Numbered from the stretch's first letter, positions 1 through 5,681 are shown. The stretch: DNA of 9,336 nucleotides from Lentisphaerota bacterium (GCA_015061765.1 SUVZ01000126.1:1-9336), one strand, 5' to 3'. The notes: a model not told the origin generated them from the letters alone. A program made the numbers and translations.

Positions 1-351
1 GACAAAGGGTCCTGGGGCGGCAACGCTCCCGACGGGCGCAAGGTGAAGGGTACGATACACTGGGTCGACTGCGCAAGCGGCGTCCCGGCGGAGGTGCGTC
101 TGTACGACCGTCTCTTCACCGACCCCGATCCGATGAAGGAAGGTAGCGAAAACTACCTCAAGTATCTCAATCCGGATTCGCTGAAGACGGTCACGGCATA
201 TGTGGAGCCGCTGCTTGGCGATGCCAAGCCAGGCGAGTCGTTCCAGTTCGAGCGTACCGGATATTTCTGCGCTGATGCCGTGGATTCCAAGCCTGGCGCT
301 CCCGTGTTCAACCGCACGGTGACGCTGAAGGACGGCTACAAGCCCGCCTGA
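1..351 (+). CDS. glnS: Glutaminyl-tRNA synthetase, C-terminal 116 residues (5' truncated by window)
   Basis: Frame 1 is open from the first base to a TGA at 349-351. The enzyme charges tRNA-Gln with glutamine in the cytosol. The visible part is the C-terminal anticodon-binding beta-barrel region. Recognisable stretches, typical of the GlnS tail, are KVKGTIHWV, EVRLYDRLF, NPDSLK, FQFERTGYFC and PVFNRTVTLKD. The catalytic domain with its HIGH and KMSKS motifs lies upstream, outside the window. The conserved end (NRTV-LKD followed by a few residues) shows the C-terminus is complete and has no fused extra domain. The next gene, hisB, has its own promoter, so glnS is probably not its operon partner. 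GluRS is the nearest relative, but these C-terminal motifs fit GlnRS. The identification rests on remembered family sequence. Confidence 0.93.
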   Translation, partial: DKGSWGGNAPDGRKVKGTIHWVDCASGVPAEVRLYDRLFTDPDPMKEGSENYLKYLNPDSLKTVTAYVEPLLGDAKPGESFQFERTGYFCADAVDSKPGAPVFNRTVTLKDGYKPA

Positions 352-352
352 T

Positions 353-376
353 CGTGATGATGCGCCCATCATTGCG
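353..376 (+). other. 10-bp inverted repeat between glnS and the hisB promoter
   Basis: Bases 353-362 (CGTGATGATG) pair with 367-376 (CATCATTGCG) around a CGCC loop. The stem has ten pairs, two of them G-U in RNA. It starts two bases after the glnS stop codon. No T tract follows, since 377-384 reads GCATATGG, so it is not a canonical intrinsic terminator. Its centre lies about 32 bp upstream of the predicted hisB transcription start, over the position of a -35 element. It could be an RNA 3'-end hairpin for glnS, an operator for hisB, or both. The pairing is seen directly; the function is inferred. Confidence 0.5.
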
Positions 377-381
377 GCATA

Positions 382-390
382 TGGTATAAT
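382..390 (+). promoter_or_regulatory. Extended -10 promoter of hisB
   Basis: TGGTATAAT is a perfect TGn plus TATAAT extended -10 element. No convincing TTGACA-like hexamer lies 16-18 bp upstream; that position is occupied by the inverted repeat at 353-376. The transcription start is expected near 397. This gives a leader of about 18 nt containing the Shine-Dalgarno sequence AAGGAG (401-406), eight bases before the hisB ATG. Confidence 0.75.
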
Positions 391-414
391 TTGCGTTGTT
401 AAGGAGTTTCTGAC

Positions 415-999
415 ATGAGAAAAGCTGCGGTAAAGAGAAATACGAAGGAAACGAAGATTTCCTTGAGCCTGAACCTTGACGGTACCGGAAAGGGGACCGT
501 CGATACGGGCATCGGTTTCTTCAACCATATGCTTGACCTTCTCAAGAAGCATGCGCTCATGGATCTTACGGTGAAGGCGACGGGCGATCTTGATGTCGAT
601 TATCACCATACGGTCGAGGATGTCGGCCTTGTGTTTGGGCAGGCGCTGAATCGGGCATTGGGGGACCGCAAGGGCATCACGCGCTATGGATTCGCCTCAA
701 TCCCGATGGACGAGGCGCTTTGCGAAACATCCATCGATCTCGGCGGCAGACCGTTCGTGGTGTTTGCCTCCGGCAAGAAGCACATGATGGTGCGCGATTT
801 CGAGGTGAAGCTTCTCGAAGAGTTCTTCCGTGCGGTATCGGTGGAGGGGCGTCTCAATGTGCATCTGCGCGAGGTGTACGGAGATGAGGCCCACCATGTG
901 TGCGAGGGGATTTTCAAGTCGTTCGCGAGGGCTTTGCGGCAGGCCGTCGCAAAGGATCCGCGCGAGAAGGGCGTCCCGTCCTCCAAGGGAACGATCTGA
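415..999 (+). CDS. hisB: Imidazoleglycerol-phosphate dehydratase (monofunctional)
   Basis: This 194-residue protein catalyses dehydration of imidazole glycerol phosphate to imidazole acetol phosphate, the sixth step of histidine synthesis, in the cytosol. It covers the whole IGPD family and has no N-terminal phosphatase domain, unlike the enterobacterial bifunctional HisB. Family motifs are visible: R8-T-x-E-T, TGIGFFNHML (31-40; the usual DHML reads NHML here), the metal-binding DYHHTVED (62-69, with H64, H65 and E68), PMDEAL (97-102), GRPF (111-114), EAHHVCE (158-164, second metal site) and the closing PSSKGTI. The ATG is fixed by AAGGAG eight bases upstream and by the strong -10 element at 385-390. 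A histidinol-phosphate phosphatase must be supplied by another gene. hisA follows after 46 bp. Confidence 0.96.
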   Translation: MRKAAVKRNTKETKISLSLNLDGTGKGTVDTGIGFFNHMLDLLKKHALMDLTVKATGDLDVDYHHTVEDVGLVFGQALNRALGDRKGITRYGFASIPMDEALCETSIDLGGRPFVVFASGKKHMMVRDFEVKLLEEFFRAVSVEGRLNVHLREVYGDEAHHVCEGIFKSFARALRQAVAKDPREKGVPSSKGTI

Positions 1000-1001
1000 T
1001 T

Positions 1002-1035
1002 TACCCATACCCATCTCTCATTACTCATTTATCAT
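1002..1035 (+). repeat. Degenerate heptamer tandem repeat between hisB and hisA
   Basis: The gap reads as five consecutive units ending in CAT: TACCCAT, ACCCAT (one base short), CTCTCAT, TACTCAT and TTATCAT. The approximate consensus is TAcyCAT, and the run is strongly pyrimidine-biased. It occupies almost the whole 46-bp intergenic gap, where a ribosome binding site for hisA would be expected, and none is visible. It resembles the heptameric short tandem repeats known from cyanobacterial intergenic DNA, but only in form. There are too few, too short units and no spacers for a CRISPR array. Confidence 0.6.
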
Positions 1036-1045
1036 CACCAAAGTT

Positions 1046-1774
1046 ATGATTATTCTACCAGCTATCGATCTCAAGGGCGGCAAATGTGTGCGTCTGCGTC
1101 AGGGACGTGAAGATGACGTTACGGTGTACGGCGACGATCCAGCGGCTCAGGCGGCGGACTGGATGCGCCAAGGCGGCAGGGAACTTCATGTCGTCGATCT
1201 TGACGGCGCTTTCGCCGGCACGCCGAAACATGCGGAGGTCATATCCGAGATAATCAAGGCGTTTGGAGGTCCGGTGGAGGTTGGCGGCGGGCTTCGTACG
1301 CCCGAGGCGCTGGCCGCGGTGCTCGACGCGGGAGCCTCGCGCGCGATTATCGGATCTGCGGCGCTTGAGGATCCGGAATTTCTCACGTCCTCCGTCGAGA
1401 TTTACGGCGACAGGATTGCGGTAGGGATCGATGCCCGCGACGGTTTCGTGCAGACGAAGGGTTGGGTTGAGACGTCCAAGACGTCTGCGGTGGAGCTTGC
1501 CCACGCCGTCGCTTCGCTTGGCGTGAAGACGATCATCTACACGGATACCGCCACGGATGGAATGCTTGGTGGACCGAATCTAGCCCAGATGGCGGCGATC
1601 TGCGATGCGGCGCCCACGTGCGACATCACGGCGTCGGGCGGCGTTTCGTCGCCTCAGGACGTCAAGAACCTCATGGCGCTCGGCAAGCCGAATCTCCGCG
1701 CTGCGATTGTCGGCAAGGCCCTCTATGACGGAAGGGTCACGCTTGCCGATATGAATGCCGCCGCGGAGATATGA
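1046..1774 (+). CDS. hisA: Phosphoribosylformimino-5-aminoimidazole carboxamide ribotide isomerase
   Basis: This 242-residue TIM-barrel enzyme performs the Amadori isomerisation of ProFAR to PRFAR, the fourth step of histidine synthesis. The start MIILPAIDLKGGKCVRL is the classic HisA N-terminus with catalytic Asp8, which sets the ATG at 1046 even though the frame is open back to 830. Other motifs are HVVDLDGA (48-55), GGGLRT (80-85, first phosphate site), GIDARDG (127-133), YTDTATDGMLGGPN (165-178, with the second catalytic acid), SGGVSS (197-202) and GKALYDG (223-229, second phosphate site). The internal half-barrel duplication is intact. There is no Shine-Dalgarno sequence; the preceding bases are a CAT-rich heptamer run. 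It is probably cotranscribed with hisB. hisH and hisF, usual neighbours, are absent here. Confidence 0.96.
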   Translation: MIILPAIDLKGGKCVRLRQGREDDVTVYGDDPAAQAADWMRQGGRELHVVDLDGAFAGTPKHAEVISEIIKAFGGPVEVGGGLRTPEALAAVLDAGASRAIIGSAALEDPEFLTSSVEIYGDRIAVGIDARDGFVQTKGWVETSKTSAVELAHAVASLGVKTIIYTDTATDGMLGGPNLAQMAAICDAAPTCDITASGGVSSPQDVKNLMALGKPNLRAAIVGKALYDGRVTLADMNAAAEI

Positions 1775-1917
1775 TTCAGGCAACCTCTCTGACCCATAGG
1801 ATGTTTCCGCATCCACACTCCGCAATTCGCAGTCGGACCAAGTGAACGAATCCGCAATGCGTGTAAGTGCGTGCTGTTGGGTCGGTCGAGCCGTCTTTAC
1901 TCCCGGTGCGGCTTGAA
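1775..1917. other. Convergent intergenic region, hisA / metH
   Basis: These 143 bp separate the facing stop codons of hisA and metH. I see only weak structure: a 5-bp hairpin (GGATG 1799-1803 with CATCC 1810-1814) and two copies of TCCGCAAT. No stem followed by a T tract is visible on either strand, so termination is unexplained. On the minus strand a frame ending at 1776 encodes a short cysteine-containing tail (ECGCGNILWV) that faintly resembles a zinc-ribbon knuckle. It has no usable ribosome binding site, and I do not call it a gene. Confidence 0.4.
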
Positions 1918-4359
1918 TCAAGCGAGGACTTTCTCTGCGAGACGAACCAGTTCCATCGCATCCTTTGTGTAGTGGTCGGCCTTGATGCTCGCGGCGTACT
2001 CCGCCGTCAGTACCGCGCCACCCACGGTCACTTCGCATCCGGGGACCTCCGCATGCAGCGCCCGTATCGTCTCTTCCATGAATCCAACTGTCGTTGTCAT
2101 GAGCGCGGAGAGTCCGACAAGGTGCACCTGTTCGCGCTTTGCCGCCGCCACGATCGTTTCGGGCGGCACATCGCGACCCAGGTCTATCACCTTGAAGCCG
2201 TAGTTCTCGAGCAGGGCGCGGCAGATGTTCTTGCCGATGTCATGGATGTCTCCCTTGACGGTGGCAAGAATAACCTTGCCCTTGTCAGCCACGGCATCGG
2301 CGGGCAGGGCGGAGCGCACCTCGTCGAATGCCGCACCGGCCGCGTCTGCCGCCATCAGAAGCTGTGGCAGGAATATGGTTCCGGACTCGAATCCCCTGCC
2401 GACGGTCTCAAGCGCAGGCACAATGTCTTCGCCTATGACTGCGAGCGGTGGCTTGCCGCCAGAGAGCAAGACCTTTGCCTGGGCTGCGGCATCGATCTTG
2501 AATCCGTGGCGGATTGAGTTGAAAAGCTCCGATGGTTCGTCGAACCGTTTCTCGTTTTTGGCCTTCGGTTCGCGGGGACGCTCTCCGCTTGGCATGGTGG
2601 CAATCTGCGGCGCCGGTGCATGTTCGATCCATTCTGCGCATTGTGCATCCTTCCCTGTGAGGGCGCGATATGCACGGTAGGCCGTCATCATCTCCGCGGA
2701 AAGCGGGTTGATGATCCCGGCCGACAGGCCCGCGTTAAGGGCGAGCGTGTAGAAGGTGGCGTTCAGGAACGGACGGGAGGGCAGTCCGAACGATATGTTC
2801 GATACTCCAAGGCATGTCCTGCATCCAAGCCTTTCACGGACAAGGCGCATTGCGTCCAGTATTACGTTCGCGCTTGAAGGCTCCGCGCTTACCGCCAGAC
2901 AGAGAACGTCTATGACGAAGTCATCCGGCGTCAATCCGTGTTCCAGTCCGCGAGTCACGATCTTCCTCGCGATTTCAAACCTGCCTTCGGCGGTTTCCGG
3001 AATGCCGGATTCATCGAGCGTGAGCGCAACGACGGCGCCGCCGTATTTTGCCACGAGCGGGAGGACGGATGAGAGCGACTCCTCTTTCCCGTTCACTGAG
3101 TTCACAAGAGCCTTCCCGTTGTAGCTGCGAAGCGCGCGTTCAAGCGCCTCGGTGTTTGAGGTGTCGATCTGAAGAGGAAGGTCAGTGACGCTCTGCACGG
3201 CCTGCACCGTTGAAGTCAGGACGGTTGGTTCGTCCAGCCCCGGCACTCCCACGTTCACGTCCAATACATGCGCCCCCGCCTCGGCCTGGCTTACGGCTTC
3301 GCGCAGGACGTATGCGACATCCCCTTCAGTCAGTGCGGCCTTCAGTTTTTTCTTCCCGGTGGGGTTGATGCGCTCTCCTATTATGATGGAATCATTGAAC
3401 GGAATCTCGAGCGTACGCGATCCGGACGCGATTACGGTGCGGGATAAGACAGCGTCTCTTGGGATGACGTGTGCGGCTTCGCCGGATTTCAGAAGACGGG
3501 ACAGTGCCGCTATGTGATCGGGTGAGGTTCCGCAGCAGCCGCCAACGATTGTCGCGCCGGCCTTGACCAACTCCTGGACATCCTTCGCAAAATCCTCTGG
3601 TCCGACAGTGAACTTGGTGCGGCCGTCCTCGGCTTTAGGCAGTCCGGCGTTTGGCTTGACCGCTAGGGGCCTCGATGTCGCACGAGCGAGACGCTTTACG
3701 AACGGCAGCATCAAGTCTGGGCCGAATCCGCAGTTCAACCCGATTGCATCAACGCGAAGACCCTCCAGTATGGCGGCCACGCATTCGACATCGGCTCCGG
3801 TGAGCAGACGTCCATCGTTGCCGAGCGCGACGGTGGCGATCACCGGAAGTGACGAATTTTCCTTTGCCGCCAGCACGGCTGCCTTGAGTTCGTATGTGTC
3901 GCTGATTGTCTCGATAGCGACAATGTCGGCGCCGGCTTTTGCGCCGATGGAGACCTGCTCTGCGAAGGCGTCGTATGCGGCGTCGAACTCGAAATCGCCG
4001 GCGGGCTTGAGAAGCCGTCCTGTGGGGCCGACGTCAAGGGCGACAAAACGTTCTCCGCCGGCCGCGTTTGCGGCATCCCTTGCGATCGATATTGCGGATT
4101 CTATGATATCGGACAGGGGAATGTCGCCATGGTATTTTGCGCGGTTTGCGCCGAACGTATTCGTGTACACGACATCAGCGCCGGATGCAAGATACGATTC
4201 GTGGACGGCGCGGATGTCGTCTGGTCTTGTCAGGTTCCATGTTTCCGGCGTCTCGCCCGGCTGGAGTCCTTTTGACTGCAGCTGCGTTCCCATTCCTCCA
4301 TCAAGGAACAGAATGCGGTTTCCGGAAAATGAGTCGGCCAATATATTGTTTGTTGACAT
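1918..4359 (-). CDS. metH: Cobalamin-dependent methionine synthase lacking the reactivation domain
   Basis: This 813-residue protein transfers the methyl group of 5-methyltetrahydrofolate to homocysteine via cobalamin. Domains in order are as follows. The homocysteine-binding barrel spans about 10-295, with DGGMGTQ (20-26) and zinc ligands C210 (GLNCGFG), C275 and C276 (GGCCGTSPDH). The pterin-binding barrel spans about 320-575, with GERINPTG (328-335), DVNVG and SNISFGLPSR. A charged linker covers about 580-610. The helical cap spans about 615-690. The B12-binding Rossmann domain spans about 694-813, with GDIHDIGKN (703-711) supplying the cobalt-ligand His706. The protein ends there; the AdoMet-binding reactivation domain found in the roughly 1230-residue E. 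coli enzyme is absent, as in many anaerobe and Firmicutes homologues, so reductive reactivation needs a separate partner. The ATG at 4357-4359 is chosen because the -10 box lies immediately upstream and the homology begins here; the frame itself is open back to 4485. Confidence 0.95.
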   Translation of the reverse strand: MSTNNILADSFSGNRILFLDGGMGTQLQSKGLQPGETPETWNLTRPDDIRAVHESYLASGADVVYTNTFGANRAKYHGDIPLSDIIESAISIARDAANAAGGERFVALDVGPTGRLLKPAGDFEFDAAYDAFAEQVSIGAKAGADIVAIETISDTYELKAAVLAAKENSSLPVIATVALGNDGRLLTGADVECVAAILEGLRVDAIGLNCGFGPDLMLPFVKRLARATSRPLAVKPNAGLPKAEDGRTKFTVGPEDFAKDVQELVKAGATIVGGCCGTSPDHIAALSRLLKSGEAAHVIPRDAVLSRTVIASGSRTLEIPFNDSIIIGERINPTGKKKLKAALTEGDVAYVLREAVSQAEAGAHVLDVNVGVPGLDEPTVLTSTVQAVQSVTDLPLQIDTSNTEALERALRSYNGKALVNSVNGKEESLSSVLPLVAKYGGAVVALTLDESGIPETAEGRFEIARKIVTRGLEHGLTPDDFVIDVLCLAVSAEPSSANVILDAMRLVRERLGCRTCLGVSNISFGLPSRPFLNATFYTLALNAGLSAGIINPLSAEMMTAYRAYRALTGKDAQCAEWIEHAPAPQIATMPSGERPREPKAKNEKRFDEPSELFNSIRHGFKIDAAAQAKVLLSGGKPPLAVIGEDIVPALETVGRGFESGTIFLPQLLMAADAAGAAFDEVRSALPADAVADKGKVILATVKGDIHDIGKNICRALLENYGFKVIDLGRDVPPETIVAAAKREQVHLVGLSALMTTTVGFMEETIRALHAEVPGCEVTVGGAVLTAEYAASIKADHYTKDAMELVRLAEKVLA

Positions 4360-4366
4360 GCGCGTG

Positions 4367-4375
4367 ATTATACCA
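4367..4375 (-). promoter_or_regulatory. Extended -10 promoter of metH, giving a probable leaderless mRNA
   Basis: On the minus strand the sequence reads TGGTATAAT (4375 down to 4367), identical to the hisB element. Seven bases separate it from the metH ATG (4359-4357). Normal spacing of six to seven bases from the -10 box to +1 puts the transcription start at 4360 or 4359, on or next to the A of the start codon. No -35 hexamer is evident, and there is no room for a Shine-Dalgarno sequence or a riboswitch. Confidence 0.7.
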
Positions 4376-4428
4376 CATGCCACGATCTGACCGATTGCGA
4401 AGATCCCTGAAAGCATCAAAAAAACATG

Positions 4429-4457
4429 TTGCGCCGGAAAATCGGATGTGCTACAAT
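4429..4457 (+). promoter_or_regulatory. Promoter of the aromatic operon leader
   Basis: A -35-like TTGCGC (4429-4434) and an extended -10 TGCTACAAT (4449-4457) are separated by the ideal 17 bp between hexamers. The expected start is near 4464, about 21 nt before the leader-peptide ATG. It is divergent from the metH promoter. The roughly 53 bp between the two promoters contain a short inverted repeat (GATCT 4384-4388, AGATC 4401-4405) that might be a regulator site, though this is weak. Confidence 0.7.
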
Positions 4458-4484
4458 TCGCGCCGTTTTGGAAAGAATAAGGCA

Positions 4485-4562
4485 ATGAACAACCGTTTCG
4501 AGTTTACGCGCTTTTACTACTACTTCGGCTTTAGTGCCCGGAGCGGTCTCGCGTGTGCTTGA
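4485..4562 (+). CDS. Phe/Tyr-rich attenuation leader peptide
   Basis: This 25-codon reading frame starts 21 nt after the predicted transcription start. It contains five Phe codons (4497, 4503, 4512, 4524, 4530) and three consecutive Tyr codons (4515-4523), with the cluster RFYYYFGF at residues 9-16. It has no Trp. The position, size and runs of the end-product amino acids are those of leader peptides such as PheL of E. coli. The distal codons (4538-4546) double as RNA segment 2 of the attenuator, and the stop codon TGA at 4560-4562 parks a terminating ribosome over it. The start is supported by a weak GGAAAG (4470-4475), with AAGG (4479-4482) closer in. Its job is to be translated, not to act as a protein. 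The frame extends upstream to 4377, but that part precedes the transcription start. Confidence 0.85.
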   Translation: MNNRFEFTRFYYYFGFSARSGLACA

Positions 4563-4630
4563 ATGGCGTAGCAGCCTGATGGTTGGCAAGCGGCCCGCTC
4601 CGGAAGAGAGTGAGGCCGTTTTTGTTTTTT
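4492..4630 (+). promoter_or_regulatory. Four-segment Phe/Tyr transcription attenuator
   Basis: Three mutually exclusive RNA pairings are visible. In 1:2, ACCGTTTCG (4492-4500) pairs with CGGAGCGGT (4539-4547): nine pairs, two of them G-U. In 2:3, CCGGAGCGG (4538-4546) pairs perfectly with CCGCTCCGG (4595-4603). In 3:4, the terminator is 4588-4621. The Phe/Tyr codons lie in the loop between segments 1 and 2. A ribosome stalled there covers or displaces segment 1, leaves segment 2 free to take segment 3, and so blocks the terminator. A ribosome that reaches the stop at 4560 covers part of segment 2 and lets the terminator form. The pairings are read from the sequence; the switching logic is the established trp/phe operon model applied to them. 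It controls the DAHP synthase operon 37 nt downstream. Confidence 0.85.
4588..4630 (+). terminator. Intrinsic terminator (attenuator) before DAHP synthase
   Basis: The stem AAGCGGCC (4588-4595) pairs with GGCCGTTT (4614-4621) and continues, after a bulged A4613, as CGCTC (4596-4600) with GAGTG (4608-4612). Thirteen pairs close a 7-base loop. The tract TTTTTGTTTTTT spans 4619-4630. It lies inside the operon leader, ahead of the first structural gene, as expected for an attenuator and not an end-of-operon terminator. Confidence 0.9.
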
Positions 4631-4666
4631 GAAATCAATCAACTGTTCCAAAGAAGGAAAAAGAAA

Positions 4667-5680
4667 ATGATAATCATACTGAAGAAGGATGCCGATCCGA
4701 AGCAGGTGGACAGCCTGGTCGGTTGGCTGAAGGAACGCAAGATCACGCCGCACATAAGCGCAGGCGAGCACGAGACGCTCATCGGCTGCGTGGGCGACGT
4801 CGCAAAGATGGACGTCGGGCTCGTCCAGGCCCTGAGCGTGGTGGAGAGCGTTCAGCGGATTCAGGAGCCGTACAAGGCGGCGAACCGCAAGTTCCAGCCG
4901 GACGACACGGTTGTGGACTGCTCGGGCGTGAAGGTCGGCGGCGGTTCGTTCCAGGTCATCGCGGGCCCCTGCAGCGTCGAGTCCGTGGAGCAGATGGTGG
5001 AGGTTGCCAGGGGCGTGAAGGATGCGGGCGCGACGATGCTCCGCGGCGGCGCGTTCAAGCCGCGCACGTCCCCGTATGCGTTTCAGGGTCTCGGAAAGCG
5101 GGGGCTCGACATCCTTCTCGAGGCGAAGAGGGAAACCGGCCTTCCGATAGTGACGGAGCTCATGAGCATAGAACATCTCCCCCTTTTCAACGATGTCGAC
5201 GTGATTCAGATCGGCGCGCGCAACATGCAGAACTTCGATCTTCTCAAGGAGGTCGGATCCATGACCCAGAAGCCGATCCTTCTCAAGCGCGGCATGAGCG
5301 CCACGCTCCAGGAGCTTCTCATGAGCGCCGAGTACATCATGGCGAGCGGCAACCCGAACGTGATGCTCTGCGAACGCGGAATCCGCACGTTCGAGACGGC
5401 CACCCGCAACACGATCGACCTCACGGTCATCCCGGTGCTGAAGAGGCTTTCGCACCTCCCGGTCGTCATAGACCCGAGCCATGCCACCGGCTACGCGCAT
5501 CTGGTCGAGCCCTGCGCGATGGGTGCGACGGCGATGGGCGCGGATGCGCTCATCATCGAGGTGCACAACAATCCGCCCTGCGCACTCTGCGACGGCGTGC
5601 AGAGCCAGACGCCCGCGATGTTCGCGGAGATGATGAAGAAACTCAACGCAATCCGTCCCTACGCATGGAGGAGAGCCTGA
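4667..5680 (+). CDS. aroF: 3-deoxy-7-phosphoheptulonate (DAHP) synthase, type I-beta with N-terminal regulatory domain
   Basis: This 337-residue enzyme condenses phosphoenolpyruvate and erythrose 4-phosphate, the entry step of the shikimate pathway. Residues 1 to about 70 match the ferredoxin-like regulatory domain of the Thermotoga-type enzyme, which mediates feedback inhibition by Tyr/Phe in that relative. The barrel follows, with the metal ligands C102 (AGPCSVE), H272 (DPSHATG), E298 (IIEVH) and D309 (LCDG), at the same numbers I recall for T. maritima. LRGGAFKPRTSPY (125-137), QIGARNMQN (181-189) and LLKRGM (205-210) are substrate-binding segments. The ATG is preceded by AAGGA (4654-4658) at eight bases, and the N-terminus MIIILKKDAD fits the family. 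The longer frame from 4583 would run through the terminator hairpin and is rejected. It is the first gene after the attenuator; pheA follows after one base. Confidence 0.96.
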   Translation: MIIILKKDADPKQVDSLVGWLKERKITPHISAGEHETLIGCVGDVAKMDVGLVQALSVVESVQRIQEPYKAANRKFQPDDTVVDCSGVKVGGGSFQVIAGPCSVESVEQMVEVARGVKDAGATMLRGGAFKPRTSPYAFQGLGKRGLDILLEAKRETGLPIVTELMSIEHLPLFNDVDVIQIGARNMQNFDLLKEVGSMTQKPILLKRGMSATLQELLMSAEYIMASGNPNVMLCERGIRTFETATRNTIDLTVIPVLKRLSHLPVVIDPSHATGYAHLVEPCAMGATAMGADALIIEVHNNPPCALCDGVQSQTPAMFAEMMKKLNAIRPYAWRRA

Positions 5681-5681
5681 A

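Noticed and set aside
1002..1035. CRISPR array
   Set aside because: The units are 6-7 bases, contiguous and degenerate, with no spacers.
830..1045. N-terminal extension of hisA into hisB
   Set aside because: The extra 72 residues are basic and unlike HisA. The conserved N-terminus with Asp8 begins at the ATG at 1046.
1775..1917. Bidirectional terminator between hisA and metH
   Set aside because: Only short stems of four to five base pairs are present, and none is followed by a T tract on either strand.
4360..4485. 42-residue N-terminal extension of metH
   Set aside because: It has no homology to MetH and would require transcription starting upstream of the strong -10 element that it overlaps.
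4464..4630. T-box or other riboswitch in the aromatic leader
   Set aside because: A translated, Phe/Tyr-rich leader frame with the matching 1:2, 2:3 and 3:4 pairings explains the region. I see no T-box consensus sequence and no need for a ligand-binding aptamer.
4583..4666. Upstream start for DAHP synthase
   Set aside because: It would translate through the terminator hairpin and T tract. The good ribosome site and family N-terminus support the ATG at 4667.
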